Assembly: GCA_012931725.1 (NCBI GenBank)
Contig: CM022946.1
Coordinates: forward strand, 72,964,269 to 73,028,268
Source: Litsea cubeba
Lineage: Eukaryota > Streptophyta > Magnoliopsida > Laurales > Lauraceae
Direction of reading: 5' to 3'
Length of the DNA stretch: 64,000 nucleotides
The notes under the pieces are model-generated. The model was not told the DNA's origin. It saw only the letters and a list, made by a program, of their open reading frames with translations, and did no database searches. Shown in pieces: positions 1 through 10,473 of this stretch. The position numbers and the translations under genes are program-made. The stretch's first letter is position 1. The number at the start of each line of letters is the position of its first letter.

Positions 1-738
1 TGGGCTGACTAGACTCTCATTTAAGGAATGTGGGCTGATAAGACTGTACTTCTCAAGTACAGGTCAAGTCAGTGGGCCCCATTGTCCTCTCTCATGGAGA
101 CTTCCTCTATAAATAGAGAAGCTCTCTCCCATTCCAGGTAACGAACACCATACTCTTGAGCCCTTACCTTGTCTCTCTTCTTCCTCTATCCTACTGTTGA
201 GTTCCTGAACTGACTTAGGCATTGGAGGGCCTTGCGCTGCCCACAGCCAAGGTCTTTGACGACTGTCTTCTTCCCGTTCTCCCCTTTTTCAGGTTTCAGG
301 CAGGCATCTAATTCTCATCAAGGAGTCTCCGGGAGATCCTAAACCTCAGTAATCAAGTCTGTAATTTTTAGACACTCACATCCATAATTACTAAGGGGTA
401 CAAAATCGTCCCGAGAAGCACTAGCGTGGACCTTCGGCTGTGCTGCGCGCTCATCATTTAGTATCCCATGAAGCTGCAATACCCGTTCAGAGACATCCGA
501 AAACATCCTTTTGGGTGTCGGTCTGTTGTTCGAGTGCTGATCAAGGCAATGGCAGACGCATGATTTCATCTAAGGGATGCGGACCCAAACAGGCAATTGG
601 GTCTTTGGAAAAAACCTAAAATTTTATTGTGGCTTTTGGGGGAACGCTGGATTTTTATATGAATTTCCAAAGCACGACCATAATTTTTATTATGATTTAT
701 AAGCGGACCGAAGTCCAACGGGTGCGACCACCCCCACA
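1..738 (+). other. LTR-like promoter/leader remnant, no gene
   Basis: No credible protein is encoded. A TATA box (TATAAAT, 109-115) is followed by a pyrimidine-rich stretch and the phrase CTGACTTAGGCATTGGAGGG near 210, a pattern I associate with the R/U5 part of plant gypsy LTRs. The left end lies outside the window, so no terminal repeat can be shown. The small minus-strand ORF at 339-569 has no recognisable domain. Confidence 0.35.
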
Positions 739-2040
739 TGGTTGACGTAAGACCCCGACCCCTAATTTTCGTAATTAGTGTGTTTTTAGCTATGGATTAG
801 TTCTTTAAGTTAGATTTAAGTGTAATCGAGTTGGTTTGTATATTAGAATAGTTTTTTTCCATAGCTTTGGGGAATTGTGAGAGTCGTCGGACTCAGTCTG
901 GTAGCCTAGAGACGCCTTGGGTTGCACGTGTCAGCGTGGGGGAATTGTTCTTGATTTTGAAAAAAAATCCAATCTTGATTTCTTCTGATAATTTAAATTA
1001 GCCCCAACAACTTTTGTGTTCACATTGACCCCATTCGATGCTCAGAAAATCAGTTTTTCAGCCCTAGGAGCACAACAGCCTTTTCACATAAAAATATAAG
1101 CCCAAATTTTGAAATTCCAAAACCATGTCAAAAATATACTTTTTGAAAGCTAGATTTTATGAGGATCATTTTAGTCTTCTTCATCGAGTCCATCCAAGGC
1201 CCAGAAATCCCAATTCTGAGCCCATGAAGAATTACTAGTGGTTGGCCCCATTTTCCACCAACTTTATAAAACCCATCTCCTTCCCCATTTCCCTAGGGCC
1301 GAACAACCGGAAATCCAGTTGTGCCTACAAAAAAGGACCGGACCGGCCCAAACAAATGATTTCGGTAATGGGGAATTAGAATGCAAGGAGAAAAGCAACA
1401 GTTTCAGAAATGGGAAATTAGAACAAACTTCTGCCAAAACCAGAACAGGAAAAAATGCATCTTTTTTCACCAGCAACCAACAAATCGCTATTTGCATTAA
1501 AAAGGGGGGAAAAGCAGACAAGAACAAATAACCCAATCCATTCGAGCGAAGCAAACCAAAACCCTAGAGAAATCGAATGGAGAAAAAAAACGGTTTTTTA
1601 AGGAGTTTGAGATGGAATTGGACGAACCAGATTCCTGAAGGTAGCTGAAAATGAGGTAGTTGAGTTCATTGGAAGTGATGCTCGTCATCTTCTTCAGAAA
1701 ACCGACCAAGAACACTAAAAAGCTTTCTTAGGGGCTGAGAGGGAAAAAAGCGCTCGGCTTTCCTTTTGCATTTATTTAAAGGAGGGTCATTTCATAGTTT
1801 TCAACTTTCCATGTGTCATGTGAGCCTCTTGAACAAAACAGAAACTTTGGTGGGAAGTGGGAATTAATCTAATCATCGTTCATGTAGAATTGTTTGATTG
1901 TGAGCCTCCCAATCCGCACCATTGATATTGTTGGTCCACCAGTCGAATGTGGGCTGCCAGGATGAAGGCTGGGAGAGGAAATTTAGCTCACCTAAAAAAT
2001 ATAGGGTTTTATGTTTTGATGAATCTTAATAAATCCGGTG

Positions 2041-2155
2041 TGGTCCGGTCCGGACTGATTTTCCAAATCTGGTCCGGTCCGGATTTGTAGTAGTAAAACC
2101 ACAAATCCCGTCCGGTCCGGTTCGATTTTGTGGTCCGGTCCGGTCTGCGGTCTGG
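2041..2155. repeat. GGTCCGGTCCGG short-motif array
   Basis: Four copies of a 10-12 bp motif (GGTCCGGTCCGG or CGTCCGGTCCGG) lie at about 2041, 2070, 2109 and 2131, separated by about 22-38 bp of unrelated AT-richer sequence. The spaced layout resembles a cis-element array more than a simple tandem repeat. Confidence 0.7.
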
Positions 2156-3164
2156 TTTTGTTCAGCCCTAATTTCACCTTCCCAGCCCAGAACGTCTGTG
2201 ACCAACTGAACCCTTCTTCTCCTGTTTTTTTTTCTTCCTCTGGAACTCAAGGAAATCTTTGCCCAAATGAAGTTCTACCACCACCATTCTCCTCCGTGCT
2301 TTGAGAGCTTCCTATTGGCACCATCTTCTCGTCGTTTCATCGCCAACAACCTCTCCATCAGCCAATAGAGGTGCTGTAGGGCTTTCCTAGAGGAAGCCTC
2401 TTGCTCCCATCTCTTAGTATGTTGTTCTAGACCTCAAACAACTCCATGATTTCAACATGCAAGATCTAGTTCATCTTCTTTGTTTATTTTCCTATTTTGA
2501 GCCATTTTTGGTTGTTTCCTTTAGGGTTTTGCTCTATAGGTGTGCTAAGGTCTTATTGGTGAGTTTAGAGCGTGATCTTGGAGTGTTAGAGGCCATGGCA
2601 AGTGACCGATTTAGCCTATTTCAGTGCATGCTATCAATTTTGGGTATTTTAATTTCTAAAGCATGTCTTTTAACTATTGCATGTTTTGTTTTCTTGTCCC
2701 TTATCCTAGTTTGAATTTAACATCAGTTATTGCATGTCACATTCTCATTGTTATTTCCATGGATTTTCTCATTAATCTTGCTGAATTCATGTTTAAATTC
2801 ATGATCTATGTTTTTAAATCAATGGTTTATGGAAATGGGTGTTTATGGAAGAATGATGGTTTTGTTTTGAAATGTTGGAATTGGAAATGGAGAGCATGTA
2901 GGCTCTGGGAATGCAAGAAAATATTTAGTGTACTATCTCTTTTGAAAAACACGTTATGACTTATGAAATTCCTATTATTTGGTATCGATTTTCTATGTTA
3001 AATTGTAAATGGAATGGTTTAGAAAGTGTGTGGTTAAATGGAGTGTTGTTGGAGCTAAAGGAAGCTCAGGTTGTGTATGAATGGAGGTGGAGATGAATGT
3101 AGAAGGAAGGGTAACTGAATGTACGAAAAAAGAGTAGAAAATTCTACAATGGACAAGCTCAGAC

Positions 3165-3320
3165 AGCAGCCTAGCTCGCTCAAACGAGCCTATGGCCGCT
3201 GTCTGGTGTGGAGCAGGCCAGAAGCTTCACTCGCTCGAGAGATCTTGGGTTCGCTCGAGCACACGAACCTCTGTGTAGTCTGCTCAAGCGGATAGTTACT
3301 CGCTCGAGCGGACCTGGGTT
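3165..3320. repeat. CGCTCGAGCG palindrome array
   Basis: Complete or degenerate copies of the 10-bp palindrome CGCTCGAGCG occur at about 3173, 3231, 3251, 3282 and 3300, spaced some 20-60 bp apart. The surrounding sequence is unique and AT-richer. It resembles the CGGTCGACCG and CGGTTAACCG arrays in other LTRs of this window. Confidence 0.65.
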
Positions 3321-3733
3321 CTGCCCCGGCGCTATTTTCCTGCACCATTTTTCTCATATTTTGTTGTGCATACCCCTAATGACTCATTTATGCTTGGGGA
3401 TGGAATTGATGGATCCAAAAATGATTCGTAACATGAAAACAAAAGGGGGAACCTTTGTAATTACCAGGGAAATACCATGACTTTATCGAAGTCTCGATGT
3501 TCACATAGGAATCTCAAATGTCGGACAACTTCCACTGCACCAAATTTAGTATCATCATCCGACATTTGGGTTCTAAGTGCTCCTTGAGACAACCGGGTAA
3601 GCCACCTAACCACAGTTAATAATCCCATTCTAGATTTGAAAACTTGCATTTATTTTTCTCATAGAATGTTTTGAGGAAAATTCTGAGTGGTTCGCCACGT
3701 CGTGAACAATCTTTAAAAGGGTTGAAATTGTAA

Positions 3734-3876
3734 AGGTTTTGAATCGCAAAGGTACTGGTTTGCAAAAGGTTGGATTTGTAAAGGTCTTGTTTCGTAAAGG
3801 GATTGGTTTGCAAAGGTTTGGATTTGTAAAGGTTTTGATTCGTAAGGGTATTGGTTTGTAAATGTTTGGTTTTAAC
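3734..3876. repeat. 3 x 48-bp tandem repeat
   Basis: Three units start at 3734, 3782 and 3830 with the form AGGTTTTGAATCGYAAAGG...GGATTTGTAA. Spacing is exactly 48 bp twice and divergence between units is low. It lies inside the probable long LTR. Confidence 0.85.
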
Positions 3877-5058
3877 AAGAATTTGACCTAGTTACAAGTG
3901 TAGATTTTGTGTGGTTCGCCATGTTTTATGCGTCTTCAAACGGCTACTCATTCTATTTGCTTCCATACGCATGATTTATGCAATTTGAAGAGTAGTCCTT
4001 CATTAATTCGGAATATGGTTTGTAAATTGGTAAGCGGTTTCGTGGATTTTTGGTCGGCACCACTCAGCTTGGGTTACCGGGTCGGTCTGATCATCCGGCT
4101 TGGAATCCTTAATTATTTGCCAACTGCAGCTTGGAAACTCGATCTGTTTGTTTGCCATCCATTCTGCGATGGATTCCGTTTGTCACCCATCTTTATTGGA
4201 TCATATATGTTTGTTCCGGCCATTTCATATGGCGACGGTTATACTTTGATTGCTCTTATTACTTCGGTAATAGGAGAATATAGCTCAATGTGGTTGCCAT
4301 CCGTTTTATCCGATTTGTCTATTTTATCAGCTTGATTCAGCATGTTTCTATTTCACACAAATGATTTCGGTATTATCTCTTGCTATCATTACTACTTCTG
4401 TTTAGATTTTCAAATGTGCGTTGGTATTGAAAAATGGATTTTTATACGTTATCAATTATCATCATGTTATTATCTGTATCAGTCACATGCCAGACCGTCG
4501 TGTCTGATATACTATACTTTGGTGCTTTAGGTAGCAGGTTCCCGTCTCGAGCTAGTACATGTGCAATTGGCTATAGAGCCACAGTTTTGCAGGTTCGTCT
4601 TTTCAATGATGTCAGTAGATGTTGTGCTTGACTTCGGAGTTACGTCACACACCTGGGTAGTATTTTCTCTTAGTTTGTTATTTTGTACGGCTCTTGTTAG
4701 CCTTTTTCTTTGGGATGTTAACTAATGCACTTGTATAATTTGTAACTTGAACATGTTTGGGTAATGATCAGTCGTTACTGTTGACTCTGTATATTTTGAT
4801 ATCGTTTTTTGTTCCAGTTTGAGTATGAGTATTGCTATGACAGCTTTATGCTGACAGGTTGAGTGCGATACGGAATCTGATGGCCACGGGCTCCATATCG
4901 CAACGCCATGTAAGCTTCCGCTAAATGTTCTTGATATGTTTGGAAATTTTGATCTTCCTCACACATGCGGATCCTGGAGAAAGTAGAAATTCTAATCATT
5001 CCCAAATCACGCCCCCTGAGGTCAAACCTCTGCAGGAGTTCAGTTTTGGGGCGTGACA

Positions 5059-5727
5059 GATGTACCTAGGTCCGCCCCTGGATCAAGGTGCTTGCAAGCC
5101 CACTATAAATGCACAACGGATAGCACACCCCAGGATGATATGTACTATCGTGGGGTATGAGTTAGATGGATAGGTCAGAGTGGCATGGGCATGAAAAAGC
5201 AAGCCAATCATATGATACTAATTAGGGCTATCAACGGGGCTCTCTTGTGAGGGCATACAGCTTGACTCGATCCTTAAAAGCCGGTAAAATGAAGACTTTT
5301 CTTTTTCTTAAAAGGCCCAAGGGTAGGGTGGGATGCAGGCCCCGCCAATTTGAGGGTCGGGGTAGGCTAATATCATGCCCGGCCCTGCCCTCTTAGTTTG
5401 TTAATATAATACATATTCATAGAACGGCCACCTTCAACAAATACTTAGCGGGGCCCACCTTATGATCCATCTGAGTGGACCCTAAAACAGGGACCTCCCG
5501 ATAGCCACCGATCTCGAGTTTGGCATCCATCTGAATGCACTAAACCATAGATAGATTGTGCACTCATTTTGGAAAGTGAAAATTTGTTGGTCGTTGATCA
5601 AGTGGTTAGGATGATGACTCGAGCCTCCCTTACCATACACAGGTAGGTGGGGAGAGATATTTTGACCCCCCTTGGTCTCATCCCCAGGTCGAACTGTGCT
5701 CAAGATAAGGCGAGCATCAGTGCTTAG

Positions 5728-5728
<1 letters not shown>
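5059..5728. other. unassigned intergenic sequence with GC-rich segment
   Basis: No coding signal is supported. A GC-rich stretch at about 5315-5395 (ending GCCCGGCCCTGCCC) loosely resembles 7035-7185, which also ends in GGCCCTGCCC. The pair might be copies of one degenerate DNA-transposon or MITE-like sequence, but I cannot define terminal inverted repeats or target duplications. Confidence 0.25.

Positions 5729-5760
<32 letters not shown>
5729..5760 (+). repeat. 32-base poly-G tract
   Basis: An uninterrupted run of 32 G residues follows TGCTTAGC and is followed by CGCTTCAT. Such a run could form G-quadruplexes. It could equally be a polymerase or consensus artefact, so the true length is unreliable. 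Confidence 0.95.
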
Positions 5761-5814
5761 CGCTTCATATAAATATATGAATGTAAATTTTGTAATTTAC
5801 TAAAGTTTTACAAA

Positions 5815-6212
5815 ATAAGATCAGCATAGAATGATGGTATGAGAGATGAGAATGTTAAGATGGATGTATGATAAAAGTTGGTAAAGAGATAATTCAAAAT
5901 GAGAGCATTAAGAGCATTTAGAGGTAGCATCAATAGGTGGTAAATTAATAAACTCATTTAAAATGATTTGGACATGTTCAATGAATGCTAACAACGATAC
6001 CAGTGAAGAGTTTTTTTTTATTGTAGGTTGATAGCCCCTCAAGAGAAAAGGGTAGGCCGAAGAGGACGTTGGATGGAAGTAGTAAGGATTGATTTGAAAA
6101 AAAAATGTAATCTATCGAAGCATCTATCTCAAGATAGACTGAAATGGAGAAACAAATTTCATGTTACCGATCCTAACATAGTTGGGACAAAGCTTTTATG
6201 ATGATGATGATA
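5815..6212 (+). pseudogene. 3' end of an RTE-type LINE (degenerate C-terminal ORF)
   Basis: Translating across frames recovers the diagnostic C-terminal region of plant RTE-type non-LTR retrotransposons: a MRMLRW-like block near 5850, VASIGGKL near 5925, then GRPKRTWMEVVRIDLK (about 6060-6100) and LSQDRLKWRNKFHVTDP (about 6125-6175). The 3' end, TTGGGACAAAGCTTTTATGATGATGATG, matches the usual ending of this family: a TGGGA-AAAGGCTTT motif followed by a short trinucleotide tail. Several frameshifts and stops interrupt it, so it is a dead, 5'-truncated copy. The reverse transcriptase domain is absent. Confidence 0.6.
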
Positions 6213-6339
6213 TAATTTACTAAAATACCTATTTTTTTAACACTTTCTACGTACGATTGACTCATTTTACATAGCTTGTTTCTATTACATGTGCAAATGT
6301 ATGAAATCGTAACTATCTTAAATAAGCATGGATATTTCT

Positions 6340-6880
6340 CATCTATATATGTAAACAAAAAGGTCCATTTGACAATTAATTCATATCTGTTCGAATTACA
6401 TGCAAACAAATAGCCCAACTTGGAGCAGTTGCCATCCAAAAAAATGGGGGCCACTTGAATCAATTACTTCCTTTTTATTCTAGTTCCATGCAAACAATAG
6501 GCCCATTTGACAATGACTTTCTATGTATTCCAATTTCAAGCAAACAAATAGGATAATTTGAATCAATTACTTGCTATGTACTCCAATTCTATGCAGACAT
6601 ATATGCCTATTCGACAGTGACTTCCTATGAATTCCAATTCCAGACAAAGAAATAGGCTCATCTAAATCAATTACTTCCATTGTTTCCCAACTCTATGTAG
6701 ATAAATAGACACATTTGAATCAACTTTTCCCATGTATTATTCTAAGTCCATATGAACAAAACAATTCCATTTGACAATGACTTCCTATGTATTTCAATTC
6801 TATATAAACAAATACACCCATTTGAATCAATTTTGTATCCAAATTACATGTATATGAAGGACCATTTGACATTGACTTCT
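6340..6880. repeat. ~54-bp tandem array with alternating units
   Basis: About ten diverged units share the form CATTTGAMAATGACTTCCTATGTATTCCAATTC...AAACAAATAGG. Two unit types alternate: one contains TTTGACAATGACTT and the other TTTGAATCAATTACTT. This gives a higher-order period of about 108 bp. It is AT-rich and non-coding. Confidence 0.75.
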
Positions 6881-7185
6881 TATGTATTCCAATTCTAATG
6901 CTGTTTCATTAAATCTACATCTCAACAATGCTTTATTGTTTTTACTTCCAAGCATATATAAAGGAGGGTTAATGTCTTCTTGTTGACGTCGATTGAGCGA
7001 TGGTAGTGCAGAAATAAATAAATAATTGACTTTCTTCTCTTTGGGCCTTGAACCCAACCCTAGCCCATAAGATAGGTGAGGGCCTAGGCAGTGCGGACCC
7101 TCCAAGGGAATTTACTAGCCCTGATCTTGGCCCGCACATACATGTTGGGGATAGGGTAAGGACAACCTTTGACCTGGCCCTGCCC
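6881..7185. other. unassigned sequence between tandem array and LINE tail
   Basis: No gene is supported. The right part (about 7035-7185) is GC-rich and loosely resembles 5315-5395. The minus-strand ORFs here are low-complexity or frame shadows. Confidence 0.3.
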
Positions 7186-7776
7186 TTTTTTTTTTTTTTT
7201 TTGGTAAAAGAATAATTCATTAAAAGCAGCAAAGGAACAAGAGAACACGATGAAAAAAAAAAAACTACATGAAAACAACCAACCAAAGAATACTCCAAAC
7301 TAGGAATTGAAAGACATCCTGACCCCGTCACCCCTATAAGTATTTTCTGCAAAATTATAAGCGACCACATTCATGGATTTTGGAATATAAGGAACCTCAA
7401 AATAATCAAAAGATAAAGCCTTAGTAGAGATGTCTTGCAAAATGGGATCAATAGACCAATCCAACTTGCCCATGATTGCACACACAACTTCGAGTGCATC
7501 CGTCAAAATATGGACTTTTGAGAAGCCCCTTGCCTTTGCTTCAATCAAGACCGAAAGAATGTCCATCGACTCAACTTCTTTGGAGGAAGAGACTTTTAAT
7601 CCATCCAATGAGCTTGCAGCCACAAAGGTGCCATTAAGCCAAATGGCAAAACTATAACCTGCTTTTCCCTCAAGCTTACTAAAAGCAGCGTCAGAAAAAA
7701 TCATAACTAATCCCTCTGCCACTCTAATGGGTAACCTGGAATCCTGAGAACCTTTTTCATTTCCTGCTTTTAGTTA
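7186..7776 (-). pseudogene. 3' end of an L1-type LINE with RNase H domain, cut by element A
   Basis: Read on the minus strand, an open frame runs from the border of element A (7776) to a stop at 7300. It is followed by a short 3' UTR and a 17-base poly-A tail (T run 7186-7202), the structure expected of an L1-type LINE 3' end. The protein is an RNase H-like domain of the type found at the end of plant LINE ORF2. It shows FSDAAFSK (first Asp), an acidic residue in EVESMDIL, and ILTDALEVV (third Asp). The usual last motif (VADxLA) is degraded to VAYNFA, so activity is unlikely. Insertion of the gypsy element removed the upstream reverse transcriptase part. I could not recognise its continuation after 31018. 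Confidence 0.65.
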
Positions 7777-8800
7777 TGTTGACACCAAAAATGTCACTTT
7801 GCCTCTTCAAGATCCAAAGAGCTACATGAAGTCGCAACCTGCCATAAATAGGCAATGCTGCTTCCAAAAATCAAATCTTGTCAGAATCAAACAAAAACTG
7901 CAAGATTCTTCAAGACAGCCAAAAGAGGAGTACACAAGAAGTTTCGGGCCATTTCAAAATCATTTGGCCTAACTTCGCTTCTCCGACAGCTGAAAAGGAG
8001 CTCTCGACGACAAAAGCATCGGAGACACCAAATCTTCGATCAGGGCCGATGGATGGTCTCAAAATACTTCCAAAAGGCTCCACGTCAAGTTCCGAGTCAA
8101 ACCGACAACGTTTGACCCTGCATCAACCCTCGAACAGCTAAATCAAGCCTCTCGGCGGCGAGAACCACCGAGGCCATTACTCATCAGATAGAGCACATGG
8201 ACGGCTTCAAAATGCTTATAAAGGGCTACACGTCAAATTTCAGGACATTTCCACGACATTTGACCATAGTTTGACGCTCGGAAGACAAATCAGGCCTCTC
8301 GGCGGCAAAGCTCTCCGGGACCATGGTTTCCAAGACAGAGCCTATGGATCATCTTAAAATGACTCCAATAGGTTCCCTGTCAAATTTCAAGTCAATCGGA
8401 CATCGGTTGACCGCACATCAAACCGCGACATCTTCATCGCGACAAAAAGCAAGTCTACTGGTGATAGGATCCCAAACGGCTTCAAAACTCAAACAAAAGC
8501 CTATGGTTGGTCTTATTTATTGCTCAGCAGGCTTCACACCAAATTTCAGGTCATTCCGACATCGTTTGACCCAGTTTCAGCTTCTGACGGAAAATCGGCA
8601 GCTCTGCGCGACAAAGTCTTCGGCTTTCTCAGGAAATTGGAAACTTTGCAAAATAAAATGCAAGGATTCTCATCAGGTTTCCTACAAAGAAATTAGGCCA
8701 ATAAATGGTCAGAATGTCAAGGAAATGTACAGGAGAAAAAAGAATAAAAAAACAGCAAAAACGGACACAAAACGGGACACAAAAGGAGGAAAACCCACCC

Positions 8801-8903
8801 AGGGTCGCAGACCCCTGCGACCCTGGGCCAGGGTCGCAGGCCCCTACGACCCTGGCCCAAGGTCGCAGGCCCCTGCGACCCTGGGCCAGGGTCGCCGGCG
8901 ACC
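8801..8903. repeat. GC-rich hairpin minisatellite in U3
   Basis: Units of about 29 bp (AGGGTCGCAGGCCCCTGCGACCCTGGGCC) are repeated. Each contains a perfect inverted repeat, GGGTCGCAGG/CCTGCGACCC, that can fold into a hairpin. The left LTR has two more units than the right LTR (29400-29450), which has lost or never gained them. It lies upstream of the LTR TATA box. Confidence 0.9.
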
Positions 8904-9585
8904 TTGGAACCCGGGGTCGCCGGGAAGGCCCCGGAAACCCCGGTTTTCGCCGTTTTTTTTCGCGATTCGAAGAGCCCAACCTCTGGTACTTTCCAAAATT
9001 CATGCTTTTGAGACACCAAGTCCTCTGACATCCGTCCAAAACACGGGTCAATCATCAAGAGTATCGAAAACAATATTGATCGCCACCCGGTCAACCAAAA
9101 AAAGTGTGCTTTCTACCCGACCGATCGAGAAATCGACAGGACAGATGGCACCGACCCGCTGTTGGCGACAAACACCTGAAATTACATGGTCATCTGATGT
9201 CGATCTACATGAAGATCCATCGATGATCATCGACAGAAGAATCCCAAAAGACGTGGCACGGCCCGCGACTCTTCAACTGCTCGGCGACCACTTAATGCGA
9301 TTAATTGACTAGCTTTATTACAGTCATTAATCCATTTCTTTGGACGGCCCAATCAGAAGCAAGCATTCGGGAGTTACAAGTCAAGAGATTCATGGCATTT
9401 AACCCATGAAACTCCTCCCATCATGGCGATTAAAGGCGATTAAATGCCCTCAATCTCCTCCGGCCAATCAGAAGCCAAGAAAAAGGAGTTACAAAATAAA
9501 CAATTCAATTTTGTAACTCCTCCCATTATGCGGCTTAAATAACAATAAAAGCCCATAAACTCTCCTAAAAGGCTACCTAAAAGCC

Positions 9586-9593
9586 TATAAATA
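9586..9593 (+). promoter_or_regulatory. LTR TATA box of element A
   Basis: TATAAATA lies within AAGCCTATAAATAGGAGAGC and is followed by a purine-rich leader, a strong plant core promoter context. The 3' LTR carries the same box at 30137-30144. Transcription would start about 30 bp downstream and define U3/R. The LTRs of element B lack this segment. Confidence 0.8.
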
Positions 9594-10110
9594 GGAGAGC
9601 TCTCCAAGAAGAAAGGACAGTCACAGAAGATCGGAAAAAAGAAACAGACACACAGACAGAGAGAAGCACAGAAATCCAGAGAAAGAAAAAAGAGAGAAAA
9701 CTCTGCGGAAGTTCTACACCGGCCACCGCAACAAGGTGACAAAAGTCCCTTGGGGGGTACCCCCCCCCCCCCAAGGTCCTTGCCTTCTCCTCCTGCCTCC
9801 AATGGCTTAGATATGGCTTTTCAGCCCGTCTACTCGGCTTTTTATTGGACATAGGACCTCCTTTTGGTCTTTGTCCTCTAAAAACCTGAGGTTATAGCCA
9901 AGCCAAGCGAATCAATAGCATCCTCTGTTCTCATCTGCATGGATGATGGCGAAGCCCACATATGGCTTGCGACCGTCAATCTAAACGAGTCCCCCACAAT
10001 CTCTTGAGAAGTTAGATCCTCCTTTTCTTGCTTTTCATTGTAGTTTGTATTTTTTCAAAAGAGACAAAAATCACAACTCTTGTCTTTCATTATTGATAAG
10101 GATTGTAAAT

Positions 10111-10163
10111 CGGCTATAAACTCCAAAATCGGCTATAAACGCCAAAAATCGGCTATAAATGCC
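10111..10163. repeat. CGGCTATAAAYGCCAAAA repeats in U5
   Basis: Three units with a period of about 17-20 bp share the core GGCTATAAAYGCC, whose GGC/GCC arms flank a TATAAA core. The 3' LTR has four units (30658-30729). Related units recur far away inside the element at 21976-22285. Confidence 0.85.
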
Positions 10164-10454
10164 AAAAAAATCGCCTTTCACGGCAAACCAAGAAAACTGT
10201 CTCTTTTTCTTAAATATATGTGCAATGGAAAACTCGAAAGAAGTTGATTTCCTTTTTACTTGCGAAGGTTGATCTCCGGATCACCACTTGCAATTCCAAG
10301 TAAAAATAGAAAATCTGGCACACCCTCACAAAAAAAAAGAAATGTTGATGCACGCCCCTTTGCCCCCTGGTTACGAAAGGGTCGGAACCAAACGGACTCC
10401 CACGTCCGCCGACCTCGGTAGGAACCCGAGCATCCGGGGCGCGGTCCATCAAGC

Positions 10455-10473
10455 TGGCACACCCGGTGGGACT
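10455..10473 (+). other. primer-binding site of element A
   Basis: TGGCACACCCGGTGGGACT begins three bases after the LTR end. It has the TGG start expected of a tRNA 3' end complement. The same sequence, with a C for the last T, sits beside the 5' LTR of element B. The priming tRNA was not identified here. Confidence 0.75.

Larger units (their letters stand above)
739..5058 (+). mobile_element. probable long gypsy-type (Del/Tekay-like) solo LTR or fragment, ends uncertain
   Basis: The stretch has no supportable gene. The right edge (near 5050-5058) reads GGGGCGTGACA, and the left edge near 739 carries a TG followed by GACCCCGACCCC. Long plant chromovirus LTRs (Del/Tekay type) often have such edges. 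Inside are a TATA-like box near 1263, a GGTCCGG array, a palindrome array and a 48-bp tandem repeat. No second copy, PBS or polypurine tract is visible, so a solo LTR or a mosaic of fragments are both possible. I saw no target-site duplication. The left boundary is a guess. Confidence 0.35.
7777..10451 (+). repeat. 5' LTR of element A (2675 bp)
   Basis: It begins TGTTGACACC and ends CCATCA, and is nearly identical to 28388-31018. U3 up to about 8650 appears built from about five ancient, diverged units of roughly 150 bp. Each has a phrase like TCAAAATGCTTMNAAA-GGCT, then CACGTCAAATTTC and a CGTTTGACC block; later come a GC hairpin minisatellite and a TATA box. U5 holds the GGCTATAAA repeat. 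Compared with element B it carries about 870 extra bases (about 8765-9650), which include the minisatellite and the TATA box. Confidence 0.95.

Noticed and set aside
1238..1715. overlapping ORFs near a CCCTAGAGAAATCG leader
   Set aside because: They resemble an untranslated LTR leader. There is no domain, and both strands are equally open.
3907..4335. 142-codon plus-strand ORF with hydrophobic stretches
   Set aside because: It lies inside a probable LTR between tandem repeats. It matches no family I recognise, and composition alone can explain the hydrophobicity.
8323..9312. 329-codon open frame inside the 5' LTR (also 309 codons in the 3' LTR at 28934-29863)
   Set aside because: It runs through the degenerate U3 repeats and the GC minisatellite and has no domain. 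Openness in both LTRs follows from their identity. Element B's LTR does not preserve it.
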